Below, piece by piece: positions 11,403 to 22,360 of a DNA stretch of 64,000 nt. Where the stretch lies: contig LUCM01003995.1 of assembly GCA_008360955.1 (NCBI GenBank), positions 42,651-106,650 on the forward strand, written 5' to 3'. The notes beneath the pieces are model-generated. The model did no database searches and was not told where the DNA came from. It worked only from the letters and a program-made list of their open reading frames with translations. A program made the position numbers and the translations under genes. The DNA comes from Fasciolopsis buskii (lineage: Eukaryota > Platyhelminthes > Trematoda > Plagiorchiida > Fasciolidae). Position 1 is the stretch's first letter, and the number at the start of each line of letters is the position of its first letter.

Positions 11403-14400
11403 GTAAGTGCGTAATGATCGCAGTGTTCATCGTTAGTAACCTTGTCATGTGATATGTTACCAGTTGATCAGCTTATACGCAGCTACTGTGACGTTGTCAT
11501 CTTCACCTTCGGGATTGATTTAAGAATGAAATAGATTTTGTCGTTTTGCAAAAGCCAAATTGTATATGTAGTTTTCACTAGTCGAAATGGATTCACTTCA
11601 AACAGAAGACGACCGTCCAAACCTGACGGGGAAATAATGTACATCCAATCTAGTCTTTAGTCCTATTGTTAACGTGCGACACTTAAAAAATAACAGGATG
11701 CGAGGCCTTTCACGATATCCGATTTACTGGGTTCTGTCTTTGAAAACTAAATCTAGCGCAGGATTCATTGGGATGGTAATGCAAGGCAGTTTTGTATATT
11801 GGCAATCGTCTGCACGTTTTATTAACTTTCCATAGTGATCCAGTTGTGCTTTGGTAAAGGTCCCTGCAATCGTGGGAGTGCGTTGTAAAATGAACTATTG
11901 TTTACTCCTGCATATGTAAATTGTGCCACATGAAATGTAATTTTTAAAGGCACAGAATTTTTCAAGCATCCAACTAGACTAGGTTCTGATTGCAAATCCT
12001 TTAACCGTGCAGTTAAGCTAAAACTAAACACGAACTATGGGATAAATATATTATTGTTGTCTGTTTATATTCTGTTTCGAAACGGCTGACTGAGCCTTCC
12101 AACACTAAAATGGTTACCGTAAACATTGGTGCCTAACTAACTGAATACTTTTTTGAATATCGGAAAACCTTCCTGCCTGGGAATCGGTTGCTGATTGCAA
12201 AACAAACAAATGTCTGTGAACTATGCCACTCAACTTTCGAAAGGCATAAATCAGCGGTCCGTCGACCGAGTCATAAGGCGTAGTCGAAGCCAACTGGGAA
12301 ATAATTGCGAGAGACATCTGTCAAGGACGGAGCTGCAAAATCGTTCTGTCGTTTTAAATTGTGGTCACTGGAAGGCGGACGATTTAGTTCTATCTACTGA
12401 TGAGAAACTTGGATGTTCTAACCCATAAAGTGAGGTATCAAAAGAAACAAATTTACTAGAAGACAAATAGACACAAATAAATTTGGGATTGTAATGCTGT
12501 CTCACGATTTACGATTTGGATTTTAAGGTCAGAAAGTGTTTTTTTCTGATCAAGTCAATTCGAGCGCACAGTACCTGGGCTTCATGGGAACTAGTGCAAG
12601 TCTGAGCATGTGTTAAAACGTATGTCGAACTAGGTGCCTAATAGGCTAGCGATAATTTTTCAACCTAAACTATGTCCCATCGATAAATGTAGATGGAAAC
12701 TTTGGAAGTAGATCCCATTGCGATTGTAAATTTATCATTCACTGTGCAAATGATTCCATTGTTTCCAAACGAGTCGTCATGCAGCAGCAAAGCAGCAGGT
12801 GTCATTGAGTGACCGTCGCGCATTGTTGCAAATTTGCATCATTCTTGTTTTTTTAATTATGAACAGTGCATCTCCGTTGCCCGCTGAAGAGTGTGTCCCT
12901 GGGGGAGGGATTGCGACCTCACGGCGAGCAATTACGAATCGAACGCCCTAGACCCTGAGCTAACCGGTCATGCTTACAATGATTAATCAAACAACAAAAC
13001 TACCATGTATAATGTTAATAATGAAAACATTACAAACATAGTAGAAAATTTACTGTAGCTTTTAAACTGTTCAGTTATTTTTCATAATTTCACCGTCATC
13101 AGTTTCCAGTCATCACCGTGATATTAAACAAAATTTTTCCCACTGTCTTCTCACCCTGTTTTTGAAATCTACTCACAAGTAGCAGCTCCGATGTAAGTCC
13201 AATTTTATTTCATCCCCGTGTTTTGTCTAATTTAAGAGTTGATTTTCGCATTTATTGTTGTTAACCCAATATATATTTATAATCTAAGGTTACATTTATT
13301 AGTACAAATAAAGTCGGCTAAATAACAATAATCTTTCTATCCATCGTACTGGTCACCTTCGTAAGCCGCAACAAATTAGGTCACTTTTATCGGCCGTTCT
13401 TATGTTCTCATTATTTTTCTTGTTCCCATGCCATATGAGTAAATTCGTACAGCTGTTGAGAGGCACAAAACCACATTGCTTTGTCGCCTCTTCAGTTGTT
13501 GTTTGCGTATCTTACGGAACCAATACATTGAAACCTGGTTGTTAACTTCTCGTCCGAACTCTCATTTTCATTGTCTCCCATTCCGGCGTCGATACACAAC
13601 AATCGATCAATCGACCTCGCAACATGCCCCACCATCTATCCCACACGTAATCATCGGAACCGATTCAACGCGCACGTACCAATCTACCCATGCGTGTGTG
13701 TGTTTATGTGTGTGCATGCGTGCTTTTGCGCGTGCCCCTGTCACCACCCGTTACATCACTCATTCAGGCTTCCGAATCCGAGGAGGTGGGACCAAGTCTA
13801 TTAATTTCCTAATTGTTCCGATGTGGACCGAGCACGTGTTGTCGTTGTTCTTATTTCTCAGCCTCAGTGTTGTTGGTCTTCCGTTCACGGCTATGTCCTT
13901 TTGCTCGACTTTCTCTCATCAACGTCACTTGCCCGTTCATCCTAACTGAGAGCATGAGGGGATTTAACATGGCATTGTCTTGACGATTGTCATGTCATCA
14001 TCAGACTGACTGGATCTGCATGCACGTTCTTTTTCACTGTCAGTCTTATACCGTAGTGTAGAGAATGTACAAAATGTATTCTTCCACTTTATCATATCCT
14101 TGCAAGCATCATTGTTGAGATAAAAGTAGCTGTCAGAGTGACTACGACTATTGTAGCTAGTCTTCCCATTTAACTCCCATTGATCGGAATTGTGTGCAGC
14201 TGACAACATAGGGCTCATCATGAGTGATAGTTAACTGCTTTCAACGACGAATATTATTCACGACAAGGTGTTCCGTTCGCATAAACATTTGACATTACCA
14301 GATACTGTTTTTTGGTGACAAACGGTGATATTTCTGGGTGCTCCTGTTTCATCTGGTATATTGCCAGGCTTGCCTGACTTCAGTACCAACGGGAATTGGC

Positions 14401-17400
14401 TTTTGATGTTCAGCATGCAAACTTATCTTCCGGTATGGCACGTCAAGTCGACCGACCTGTTAAAAAATTGTTTTCTTTTTTGTTATTGTTTTCATTGCAG
14501 GAATCTGAGAAGGAGCGACGCGACAAAGTAAGTGCATGTGTTCGACCCTGTCATTGCCTGAACAAGGGTCATAATACCTTCTGTTTACTTGTAATCATGA
14601 GAACGTTTCCTACTTATTTCTCTTACTTATATTCCTCATATTTTAAATCCCGTCACACACACTCAAGGCACAATAGGTACAAGTTTTAAGTTAACCAAAT
14701 CGTTCATGGTTCCGCTACTTTTTCTACCAAACAGTCAGAGGATGAAGAGGCCAAAGAGGAGGTAAACTCTTTCTGTCTGCTTGAATGATACGTCTCAATG
14801 TTCCAGTCTAGTAGTGACCGTGTAGATATTGCACCGCATTTGTATATGCATCGGGTGAATATGCTTATTCTAGATGTTTGATCACGGTGTTCGTTTTGTA
14901 ACGCTAGCTGTCGTTCTATTTACGTGTAATGTGACCGATGTGTTGCTTGCTTATTGTCCAAGTGCATACATGTGTATGTGTGTGCAACAATCCATGTTTC
15001 ACTGAACTCCACCTACCGTCGTTACATCATTCGTGTCCATATTATTCTTGAACTTAATCGGACATTGTTTATTATTGTCCAAAATATCTATTGTACTCGC
15101 GTCGGGTGAGGAACGAGTGCACGTGATCAACAGGGCAAACTGTCTTCAGTGATGACGGCGGAATTGTCCAGTTTCGTTTTTCCCTACATTTCCGGTGCAT
15201 GGTGTCAAATAGACGTGAGAATTTTATTTCATAGATAGATGTGTTTCGTTTGCCTTCGTATTCTCTCCGTTTCAATAGATCGGTCGTATTCGGTTCCATT
15301 TCCGGACCATGTAGCTGGTATTCAATGTGAAACTTTAGCGAGTTACATCAGCGTTATTTGGGCAAAATCCCCCGCCCACATAAATGTGCTCATAAACGTG
15401 CTCTTCCGTCGGATTTACTACACATGGGAATTAATCAAATTGCAATCTGTTTCTCCGTTTTTTTCACGATTAATATGACCTGTACCAGTCGGAAGCCGAG
15501 GAAACTGACGAGGTAACACCAGCTGGTATCCGCGTGTTTCTCTTTTGTGTGTGTGTGTGTGTGTGTGTGTGGGTGTGGGTGTGCAGGCATATGCAACTGT
15601 CTTCGCTGCGCGGGGCCTTGTTCGTGTCCAGTATTTTCAGGATGACCTGCTCTTGCACCTTGTGTCGTTGTGTGATAGAGTGAATTTTGCGTGATTCTGT
15701 GTATTTGGGCCTTTAGCCCACCGACACTGGAATAACTGATTGTACTAACGTCATGATTCATTGTGTGCGTATGAGTATCTCGATGTAGATTGATTAATAA
15801 AATTTGTGTGAAGAGAATGAATGGTGAATTCGGACAGTGTGTCCCACCTTTTGTATACGTGCGTGCTTGTAACAAACACCAAATTCGCATGTGGACAACC
15901 TATGCAAATAATCGGCCCATCAATGTGTACATACATACATCTCAACAGCATGTAGGATCTTTTTCGGGTGTGTTTATATCTTTCTGTGTTCCAAATTACC
16001 AGTAGATTTTTCCCAATATAGATGGCAAATTTTCGTGACAGATAATTATGACTGCTCGATTGAATGAATAAGTCCATATCTCTACTGTTCAAACTAGCGT
16101 CTAGCCCAATGTCATCAGATCAGTTTATGAGCCAACCCTAATAAGATCTTTTGTGCTTGTGAAATCGTCCAATTAACACACGTCCATCGTCTACAGGAGG
16201 AAGAGGAACGACGAGCTGCTGAAGCACAAAAGCTACAGCAACAACAAGAGGTAACAATGATTGGTTTCCCGTCTGTTTCTCCAAATGAAACTGCGTAATG
16301 CCGAATCCGCATCCGGCTCGTTGTTGTCTTCATTGGCGCTCTTACTGTTCGTATGATTCATCATTCATCATTCGGGTGTTCACATGCAAACAAAACACAC
16401 GTGCACATTCACAAATTGTTTTCTGAGTTTTCGGCGCATAGGGCGCAAATATATTCCAGTATATCCTATTGTATTATGAATCATCCAACAATTTAGTTGG
16501 TTGCTTTTGTTCGCAATTCTATTGGCACATTTGTGTTTCGCCTGACCACCTTGTTTAGGTAACTGATCACGAAGAATTATATTGTCCACCTCTCCCCTAT
16601 CCCCCCCAGCGGGTAGATTAAGCACGGGATCCGCCTATTGTTCTTTGATTTTCAGTTTAACACCAGTCGATTTTTGTGCTTTCTAAATGAATTACGTCCA
16701 TCGGACACTTGTTGTCTTCATTGCATGCTAGTAGAATAGAACGCTCAAGCATCCGATTTGTGCGGTTGGGAGCTTTATTAGTTGTCGTAAACAGTCTGTG
16801 GTAGTTGCTATTACAATGAATCATCGTTCCAAATTGTAACAAAAATAAAATTTGTGGAATTTTTTACTCCAGAACTTATGAATGAGCATGATGGTTCACA
16901 GGGGACCCGAGTATCCTGTAGGTGAAACGAACTGGGTCACCAACGGTACCGGTGAACATAGGACCTGTAAATTCTTGTTGAATTAGAATATAGATCAGTA
17001 TTTGCATCCAACTAGCAGGTTATTGTTTGTGGTTCTAATTTCAGTCCAGTTCCTATTAATTGGTTAGACTATCGTTGCATTTTCCCGAGCATGGATTCAA
17101 GATAGTGAATGGCACATAAAGTTCACAAGTGTGTACGTCCTACCATCTCCAGGTGTTTAAACCAAAGTTGTCGATCATTCTTGAGTGAGCACAGTTAAAC
17201 TGCATGATATCTAGAAGGGAATTAGGCGATTTCACTCCTACCGGCGTATCCGCGTTGGCAGAAAGTCTGCTAAAAGATGCAGGAAAAATCAAGGGAAACT
17301 CTACGTGACATTTGACTAGGTTTTGCATGAACACCGTGCTTGTCAGTTCGACAGGCTTGAATTATGGAAATTTAATAGTAGTTGCATGCCGTTTTCCCTT

Positions 17401-20400
17401 TGGTGTGATTCATAATTCTTATAATCCATTACGAAGACAATCTGGTATCAGGTGAACTGAACGTGCCTGCGATGTAAAATCTCCTCATAGATGATTTACA
17501 TTCCAATGAAAGTTCATTAACCGGTTTAATTTCGAAGATGTATACTAGCAGCTTGTTGTTTTAGTTCCTATGTTGCTTGCTTTCTATTCGCTATTTGTCC
17601 CAGTGGGAAGACAGGCCACAATTCGTTGGCATTGCACTTCTGACTTCTGAAAAATCCCTTGGTTTTGCGTTGGTGAATCTGTTCATGCTCCCTGGAAGTT
17701 TGGAAATGAAATTTAGAGATACTTATAATCAGTCGGATCTTATGGAAATCAGATTTTCTTTCGTTCGGCTGTTGCTCTGCTATCTCGTCATGCGATCAAC
17801 ACGCGGTGATGAAACAGACTCATTTTTTAGCTGACCAGGTGAACGCAAAAGTATAAATGCTTTCAATGTTCTTGATAACCGGAACTGGCTAAACCGGGTA
17901 ATGCTTTGTGTATAGTAATTCCCAGCATCGCGGTGCTTACATGTCCTGTGTGTGCGTGTGTGTGTGTATGTGTGTATGTCCACTTATGCGTGTGCTGGCC
18001 TGTTTTGTGCCTTGTTGAGACCGACAAATAAAAAAATGAATGTTCATGTTTCGGACTGATTCCAAGATGTAGACTAATCGATCACGCTGCTGATTTGTAC
18101 TGCCGTTCACGTTTCTTTTTTCACAGGAAGAACGCAAACGTCGGGAAGAAGAGGCAAGGCGTGAAGAGGTCGGTGCATGTTTTGCATGGGGTTGTTTTCA
18201 TCTGTTGAATATAGCATAACTTACAAAAGCATACGAACACACGATACACAACAAGTATGACGAACTAGGCCCCATCTGCCGTTCAAAACACCGCAAATCA
18301 ACCAGTTTTTGCACATAATTCAATCTTCTCACTGATACTAGTTGCACTATTCGTATTTCCTATTTGATGCTTATGGATTGAGGATAACAGACCGACTCCA
18401 GTTACGGCAACTCAACATGGTACATCATTGCGGATGAGAAGAAACGGATCCAGTTAATTCCAGCTTCAAAACCCTTTCTATCGTTTCTCAATGATTACCA
18501 CTCGAAAATTGTTTGGTCAATATCTTGCATATATCCATTTCTCGGAATATACACGTTTACGCACATGTGCGCTAGAAAGCAAGGAAATTATTATCGACAA
18601 AGTCAGTTTACCAGAAGAATGAACGATCACGGGCAGAGAATGTTTACTCTTCTGATGAGCAGGATGAAGAACAGGATGAACGGGATTAGCAGAAACAAAA
18701 AACTCTAAACATGCAAAACCCTAAGTTCTAGCCAACCCTGTAGAACATTTGTTTTATTAGTTGCACTAGATGCTTCATTGTGCATGGTAGATATGATCTG
18801 TAGTGACACGATGAGCTCGTATTCAGCACGGTGATGTACTCTTTCCCTCTCATGTGGACTACCGTTCTCGTGACATTGTACTAGTCGATTCGCTGTTTTC
18901 CCCAAGCGATTGCTCTTAGATTAATTTGTATTCATGCACGCTGACAGATCGGTCTTAGACTGATCCTGTACAAGTTTGTGTCTGGACGGAGAAATTCACT
19001 TTAGACAATATTTCGTGCCTCACTGATTGGTTCCTGGGGCAATAATTTGTGGGTAAAATTACATTTCCGTAGTGATCAAACAGTCCATCTGGTTATGAAC
19101 ACACTCAGCCGGATTGATAATTAGATGTCTATTTGGTACACATAATTGGATTGATCGCATGCCTTTCGTCTACATTGCCACGCGTGTCCGCAGGAAAATC
19201 GCACCACAAACATCTTTTTAGTTCGCCGTAGCACATCGTAGAGAATGAAGCTATTTGTTCGTCATCTGAGTGGTATTCATGATCTATTTTTGCCTCTTTC
19301 AGGTTGCCCAAGAAAGACAGCGAAAACAAGAGGTACGTATGGTGTCCAATTTGCCATTTTAGGGCCATCTACTCGCGAGTAGCTAAAAACTCACTTGTTC
19401 TTTCACACGGATTTTGAAGTTCATGTTATACAGTTACGGTTACTTGCGTTTCGCCATTTCCAACAACGAGGTATAATAACGATGGACTTTACTCTCAATG
19501 TACTTCCAACAGGAAAAACAACGTCAAGAGGCCGAGGCATCCAAAAAACAACGCAAACCTGGCCAGAAACGACGAGGTCTTGGTGGTTTGTCTAAGGAGA
19601 AGAAACGCATGCTCAAGGTAATTTTCGTCACCCCTCTGTTAGACCATCATATGGAGCTTTCATTCTACAGCTTATTCACCTGAAACTGTACGTACTGTTT
19701 ATGGTCCCATGGCAGTCGGTATTGTCTTATGCATGGTAGTCCTGATTAAAGTTCTTCTTGGGTCGATACGGATAATTCTTGATTGACCGTAATTATATTA
19801 GCAATTTAAGTATACATCGCGCTACTAAATCTGACGGAAACCGATACCACACCTTGAGCAACCAATGCGGAATCACTGGAAACCAAGACCGTTTTGTAAT
19901 CATCAGGAACGCCAGAAAATTTCACAAAGTTTTACCTCGTTTCAATATTACACTATGTTTTTCTTTGTAGCAATTGATCATGCAAAAAGCTGCAGAAATC
20001 ATGAAGGCCGAGCGTAAGAAGGAACAAGAGAAACGCGATGAGTATGTGAGAAGCAAAATTGGCACACTAAATCTGGACGGCCTAGATGAGAGTGAGTCCA
20101 ATTTGTCTTTTACGGAAACCGATTCGTTTAATGACAGTAAACCTGACATTGGAATACAGATTTGAAACTGGTGACTCGGGTGATTGGGTCCACACCGAAA
20201 ATGTTATTTAGTGTTACCTATTACTAGGTCTTTCCATGAGTTTCTACCGATTCCAAAATAAACAAATGATAATTCTGCTTCCTCGTGTTCTTTTTTCTAC
20301 TTCTAACCTATCAGATGCATTGCGAAGCAAGGTCAACCAGCTTCACGAACAACTGCGACAGTTGGAAGGCGAAAAGTATGACTGGGAAGAGAAACTTCGT

Positions 20401-22360
20401 CGGCAAGATGTTGAGGTTAGCAACGGTTTCATTCAGCTGATTGATATGAAGCTTTTTTTCCTTCGTGGCTTTGCAATTTCGATCATAGAGCAAGGAGAAA
20501 TGCGATTTTGTCTTCCCCGGTGTGTAAATGGGATAGAAATTTGTAACATATCTCAACAATTCTTCTGCACACTTGTGTTGCTCCTAAGTGACTGCTCCTG
20601 GTTGGAATTCGCCCATTACAAACATTCGCTTCCAGTTATTTACAAAATATATATGGATGTAAAAATAGTGTGCATTTTTCTGATACGAACTATTTTTTGT
20701 CGGGCCCACAGATTATTGAAATGACGGTGAAAGCCAACGATAACAAGGGGAAATTGTGAGTCAAACTGTTAAGATTCGCATGCCTCTGGCAATTGTTTTA
20801 CTTTGCCTCGACCTTCTATTGCTCTCGATTGATCTGCAAGTGAAATAGCAGTCTGTTTCGCGTTTTTTCAGCGTAAAACCGGTTCTGAAAAAGGTGTCCA
20901 AGACGGAAAGTCATATGGCTCGTTTCGAGAAAAAGGAGACTGGCCACTCCCTCTCCTCGTTTCGCAATCAGCTCAAATCTACCGGCCACAGCAAATACGC
21001 GCTTGAAGAAAAAGATGAAACTGGCGGAGTAAGTTAGATAACGCAGTTTGTACACTGTGTAATTCGGGTTTTTAATGATACAGAAATTAGCATTTACTCT
21101 CTGACATTTGTCGACAAATTCATCTAGGAATTCTGACAACACAATCTGAAGCAATTAAAAGGTTCCTCCAAGATTTCGGTTCCATCTGACTGAAAACAAG
21201 CACCGGCATTTTCAATTCATCTAAATTTTCCGTAGAAACAGGACAAAAATACGCGATCTAATTTTCTGCGCATCTAAAGACTGTCTTTCTGGGACTGCAA
21301 GCTCTTCAAAGACTGGCTCTAGTGTCCACAAATACTGTACACATCATTGAAGCCCTAAACGAAGTGAATGAAATAACATTAGTCCAGTTACTATCGTCCC
21401 AAAGTCACTTTAGACCCGGGGAAACAAATCGATGGAAATGATGCGTGCAAATCTCTAACTCAATGCCAACTGTGCATCGCGAGTGAGTGAGCTCATAGCA
21501 GGCCAGACCAAAATTAGGTGCGGCCCAAACCCAAATCATGGATGACTCTAGGGCGAGCAAGTTGCAGGCGATTCGTTGTCCATTCTATTCTAAGTTTAAA
21601 GTTTATTGTGAATCGTTTCGTGGGAAACAAGCAAATCACGATAATGAAAGCCCAACTTTCACAAGTTTGCAGAGCGATTAATTCCTCTGTCGCTCTGTAT
21701 GTAAGAGTGAATGCTTTTAGCTCTAGACTTGCACAGTTCCTGTACGTAGCCACTGGGAAGTGTTGTCAATGCAATCGGAGGAAAAACGCTTCCATCTGAT
21801 CAACGAATACTAGCAAACTGCAAGACAAACCAAGACAACATGAAAAAGAATTAAAGTTCCGAAACACAACAGCAATTAACGTCCATTGTTTGCCTGACAC
21901 ATTCAGCAAATTTCATCGGTAAAACTAAAAATGCCAATGATTTTATCCAAATGATTATGGATTATTATTTTTGAATCACATTTTACCGACAATTTGATCT
22001 GTTAAATAGCGCAGATCACATTTTTCCACGTGGTCGAATAAGCATTTAAGTACGAGTGGCGTCACCATAAGCTATGTTTTGATTTATCCTATATCGCTCA
22101 GAGGAAGCATAACCGGCAAGACATACCTCAAGGGACTTTTGCTCAATATAATTCCAGTGCTGATCTAATGGGAATTTCTGTCATCTGTACAGATAGACCA
22201 TTGTTAGATTGAATCTGTATTGTATGGGAACAACTTCTTTCTTTATATGTTGTAAACAAAGTGATCTGATAAACGTTTTCAACTCGTCGATTGTGAATTT
22301 CAGAAAGCTGATTGGCGTGACCAACTCAAACCGAAAGAAGAGGAAGCTGCCGCTCAGTAG
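11377..22360 (+). CDS. Troponin I, spliced gene, 14 coding exons
   Basis: Inhibitory subunit of the thin-filament troponin complex: it blocks actomyosin at low calcium and is released by troponin C. Exons join at 11377-11402, 13183-13192, 14501-14527, 14735-14761, 15489-15512, 16197-16250, 18127-18168, 19303-19332, 19513-19617, 19971-20091, 20315-20415, 20712-20755, 20872-21028 and 22304-22360, giving 825 nt or 274 residues. Residues 1-100 are a Glu/Arg/Lys/Gln-rich extension like those of other invertebrate troponin Is. Residues about 106-135 are the troponin C-binding helix (LSKEKKRMLKQLIMQKAAE). Residues 157-195 are the troponin T-binding coiled coil (QLEGEKYDWEEKLRRQD). Residues 202-214 are the inhibitory segment (GKFVKPVLKKVSK). 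Residues 235-270 are the C-terminal actin-binding part (SSFRNQLKS, then KADWRDQLKPKEEE). All introns are GT-AG and the frame closes across every junction. The identification rests on the contiguous match to the family; the micro-exon is inferred from phase. Confidence 0.93.
12900..12966 (-). mobile_element. tRNA-like SINE remnant in troponin I intron 1
   Basis: The - strand reads GGTTAGCTCAGGGTCTAGG, an A-box-like D arm, and about 35 nt later GAGGTCGCAATCCC, a degraded B box. The spacing fits a tRNA-derived head. It is too diverged to fold as a working tRNA, and no body sequence was recognised. Confidence 0.4.
13183..13192 (+). CDS. Troponin I micro-exon (10 nt, or 7 nt from 13186)
   Basis: The ten bases CAGCTCCGAT sit between a pyrimidine-containing acceptor ending AAGTAG and a perfect donor GTAAGT at 13193. 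An alternative acceptor AGTAGCAG would give a 7-nt exon, CTCCGAT. Both lengths are 3n+1, exactly what is needed to link exon 1 (phase 2) to exon 3 (phase 0). They add SSSD or SSD, continuing the acidic Ser-rich start. It is inferred from phase and splice signals; no transcript was available. Confidence 0.6.
14501..14527 (+). CDS. Troponin I exon 3, charged N-terminal segment
   Basis: 27 nt, phase 0 at both ends, encoding ESEKERRDK. The acceptor is TTTTCATTGCAG and the donor GTAAGT. It is the first of six short symmetric exons that build the charged N-terminal extension, so it could be skipped without frameshift. Confidence 0.85.
14735..14761 (+). CDS. Troponin I exon 4, acidic segment
   Basis: 27 nt, phase 0 at both ends, encoding SEDEEAKEE. 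The acceptor is TTCTACCAAACAG and the donor GTAAAC. The intron before it is only 207 nt. Confidence 0.85.
15489..15512 (+). CDS. Troponin I exon 5, acidic segment
   Basis: 24 nt, phase 0 at both ends, encoding SEAEETDE. The acceptor ends GACCTGTACCAG and the donor is GTAACA. A (GT)n microsatellite begins 34 nt into the downstream intron. The similarity of SEAEETDE to the previous exon's SEDEEAKEE suggests exon duplication. Confidence 0.82.
15546..15583. repeat. (GT)n microsatellite in troponin I intron 5
   Basis: About 38 bp of nearly pure GT with two GGGTGT interruptions at the end. It begins 34 nt after the donor of the 24-nt exon 5, close enough to affect recognition of that exon. Confidence 0.95.
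16197..16250 (+). CDS. Troponin I exon 6, Glu/Gln-rich helix
   Basis: 54 nt, phase 0 at both ends, encoding EEEERRAAEAQKLQQQQE, a predicted charged single helix. The acceptor is ATCGTCTACAG and the donor GTAACA. Confidence 0.88.
17948..17978. repeat. GT-rich microsatellite in troponin I intron 6
   Basis: Imperfect (GT)n with GTAT interruptions, about 150 nt upstream of the exon 7 acceptor. No other function seen. Confidence 0.85.
18127..18168 (+). CDS. Troponin I exon 7, charged helix
   Basis: 42 nt, phase 0 at both ends, encoding EERKRREEEARREE. The acceptor is strong (TTTCTTTTTTCACAG). The donor GTCGGT is the weakest of the gene, which would favour alternative use. Confidence 0.87.
18615..18689 (+). 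CDS. Candidate alternative terminal exon inside troponin I intron 7
   Basis: After an acceptor-like CAGTTTACCAG, a phase-0 frame runs 24 codons to a TAG. The residues are charged: KNERSRAENV, then DEQDEEQDERD. Its composition is like the neighbouring troponin I exons and its phase fits exon 7, so inclusion would end the protein near residue 94 before the troponin C-binding part. It may equally be a dead exon or a chance purine-rich frame. Confidence 0.25.
   Translation, partial: KNERSRAENVYSSDEQDEEQDERD
19303..19332 (+). CDS. Troponin I exon 8, charged helix
   Basis: 30 nt, phase 0 at both ends, encoding VAQERQRKQE. The acceptor is TGCCTCTTTCAG and the donor GTACGT. It is followed by a 180-nt intron. 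Confidence 0.87.
19513..19617 (+). CDS. Troponin I exon 9, start of the conserved core
   Basis: 105 nt, phase 0. It ends the charged extension (EKQRQEAEASKKQRK) and opens the conserved troponin I core with GLSKEKKRMLK, the beginning of the helix that binds the C lobe of troponin C. The basic GQKRRGLGG linker resembles that of invertebrate troponin Is. The donor is GTAATT. Confidence 0.92.
19971..20091 (+). CDS. Troponin I exon 10, troponin C-binding helix
   Basis: 121 nt, phase 0 to phase 1. It encodes QLIMQKAAEIMKAERKKEQE, a stretch through REKR-like residues, and then the family signature LNLDGLDE. The donor GTGAGT follows GATGAGA. The frame stays open past the donor to a stop at 20163, which allows a truncated read-through product. 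Confidence 0.93.
20092..20262 (+). other. Open read-through of exon 10 with an in-intron poly(A) signal
   Basis: If the exon 10 donor is not used, the frame continues 24 codons, rich in Ser/Asp/Thr and ending PDIGIQI, to TGA at 20163-20165. AATAAA occurs at 20257-20262 inside the same 223-nt intron. Together these could make a short troponin I lacking the inhibitory and actin-binding regions. This is inference only. Confidence 0.3.
20315..20415 (+). CDS. Troponin I exon 11, troponin T-binding coiled coil
   Basis: 101 nt, entering in phase 1 (the split codon gives Asn) and leaving in phase 0. It encodes ALRSKVNQLHEQLRQLEGEK followed by YDWEEKLRRQDVE, with heptad-spaced hydrophobics, the IT-arm helix that pairs with troponin T. 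The acceptor is CTAACCTATCAG and the donor GTTAGC. Confidence 0.93.
20712..20755 (+). CDS. Troponin I exon 12, into the inhibitory region
   Basis: 44 nt, phase 0 to phase 2, encoding IIEMTVKANDNKGK plus two bases of the Phe codon of the GKF motif. The acceptor is TCGGGCCCACAG and the donor GTGAGT. The exon joins the end of the coiled coil to the inhibitory peptide. Confidence 0.92.
20872..21028 (+). CDS. Troponin I exon 13, inhibitory peptide and switch region
   Basis: 157 nt. It completes Phe 204 and encodes VKPVLKKVSKTESHMARF, the inhibitory and switch segments, then SFRNQLKS and an acidic EEKDETGG. The basic-Pro-basic pattern matches the family's actin/troponin C-competing peptide. The acceptor is CGTTTTTTCAG and the donor GTAAGT. 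Confidence 0.94.
22304..22360 (+). CDS. Troponin I exon 14 (C terminus and stop)
   Basis: Encodes KADWRDQLKPKEEEAAAQ and a TAG stop at 22358-22360. The conserved KADWRDQL-type end marks the mobile C-terminal actin-binding domain. The acceptor is TTGTGAATTTCAG. The first clear AATAAA downstream is at 23025-23030, so the 3' UTR may be about 0.65 kb, but no cleavage site could be confirmed. Confidence 0.92.
   Translation, partial: KADWRDQLKPKEEEAAAQ

Noticed and set aside
13476..13949. 157-codon + strand frame in troponin I intron 2
   Set aside because: Contains a GT microsatellite, lies inside an intron, has no motif, and the troponin I frame closes without it.
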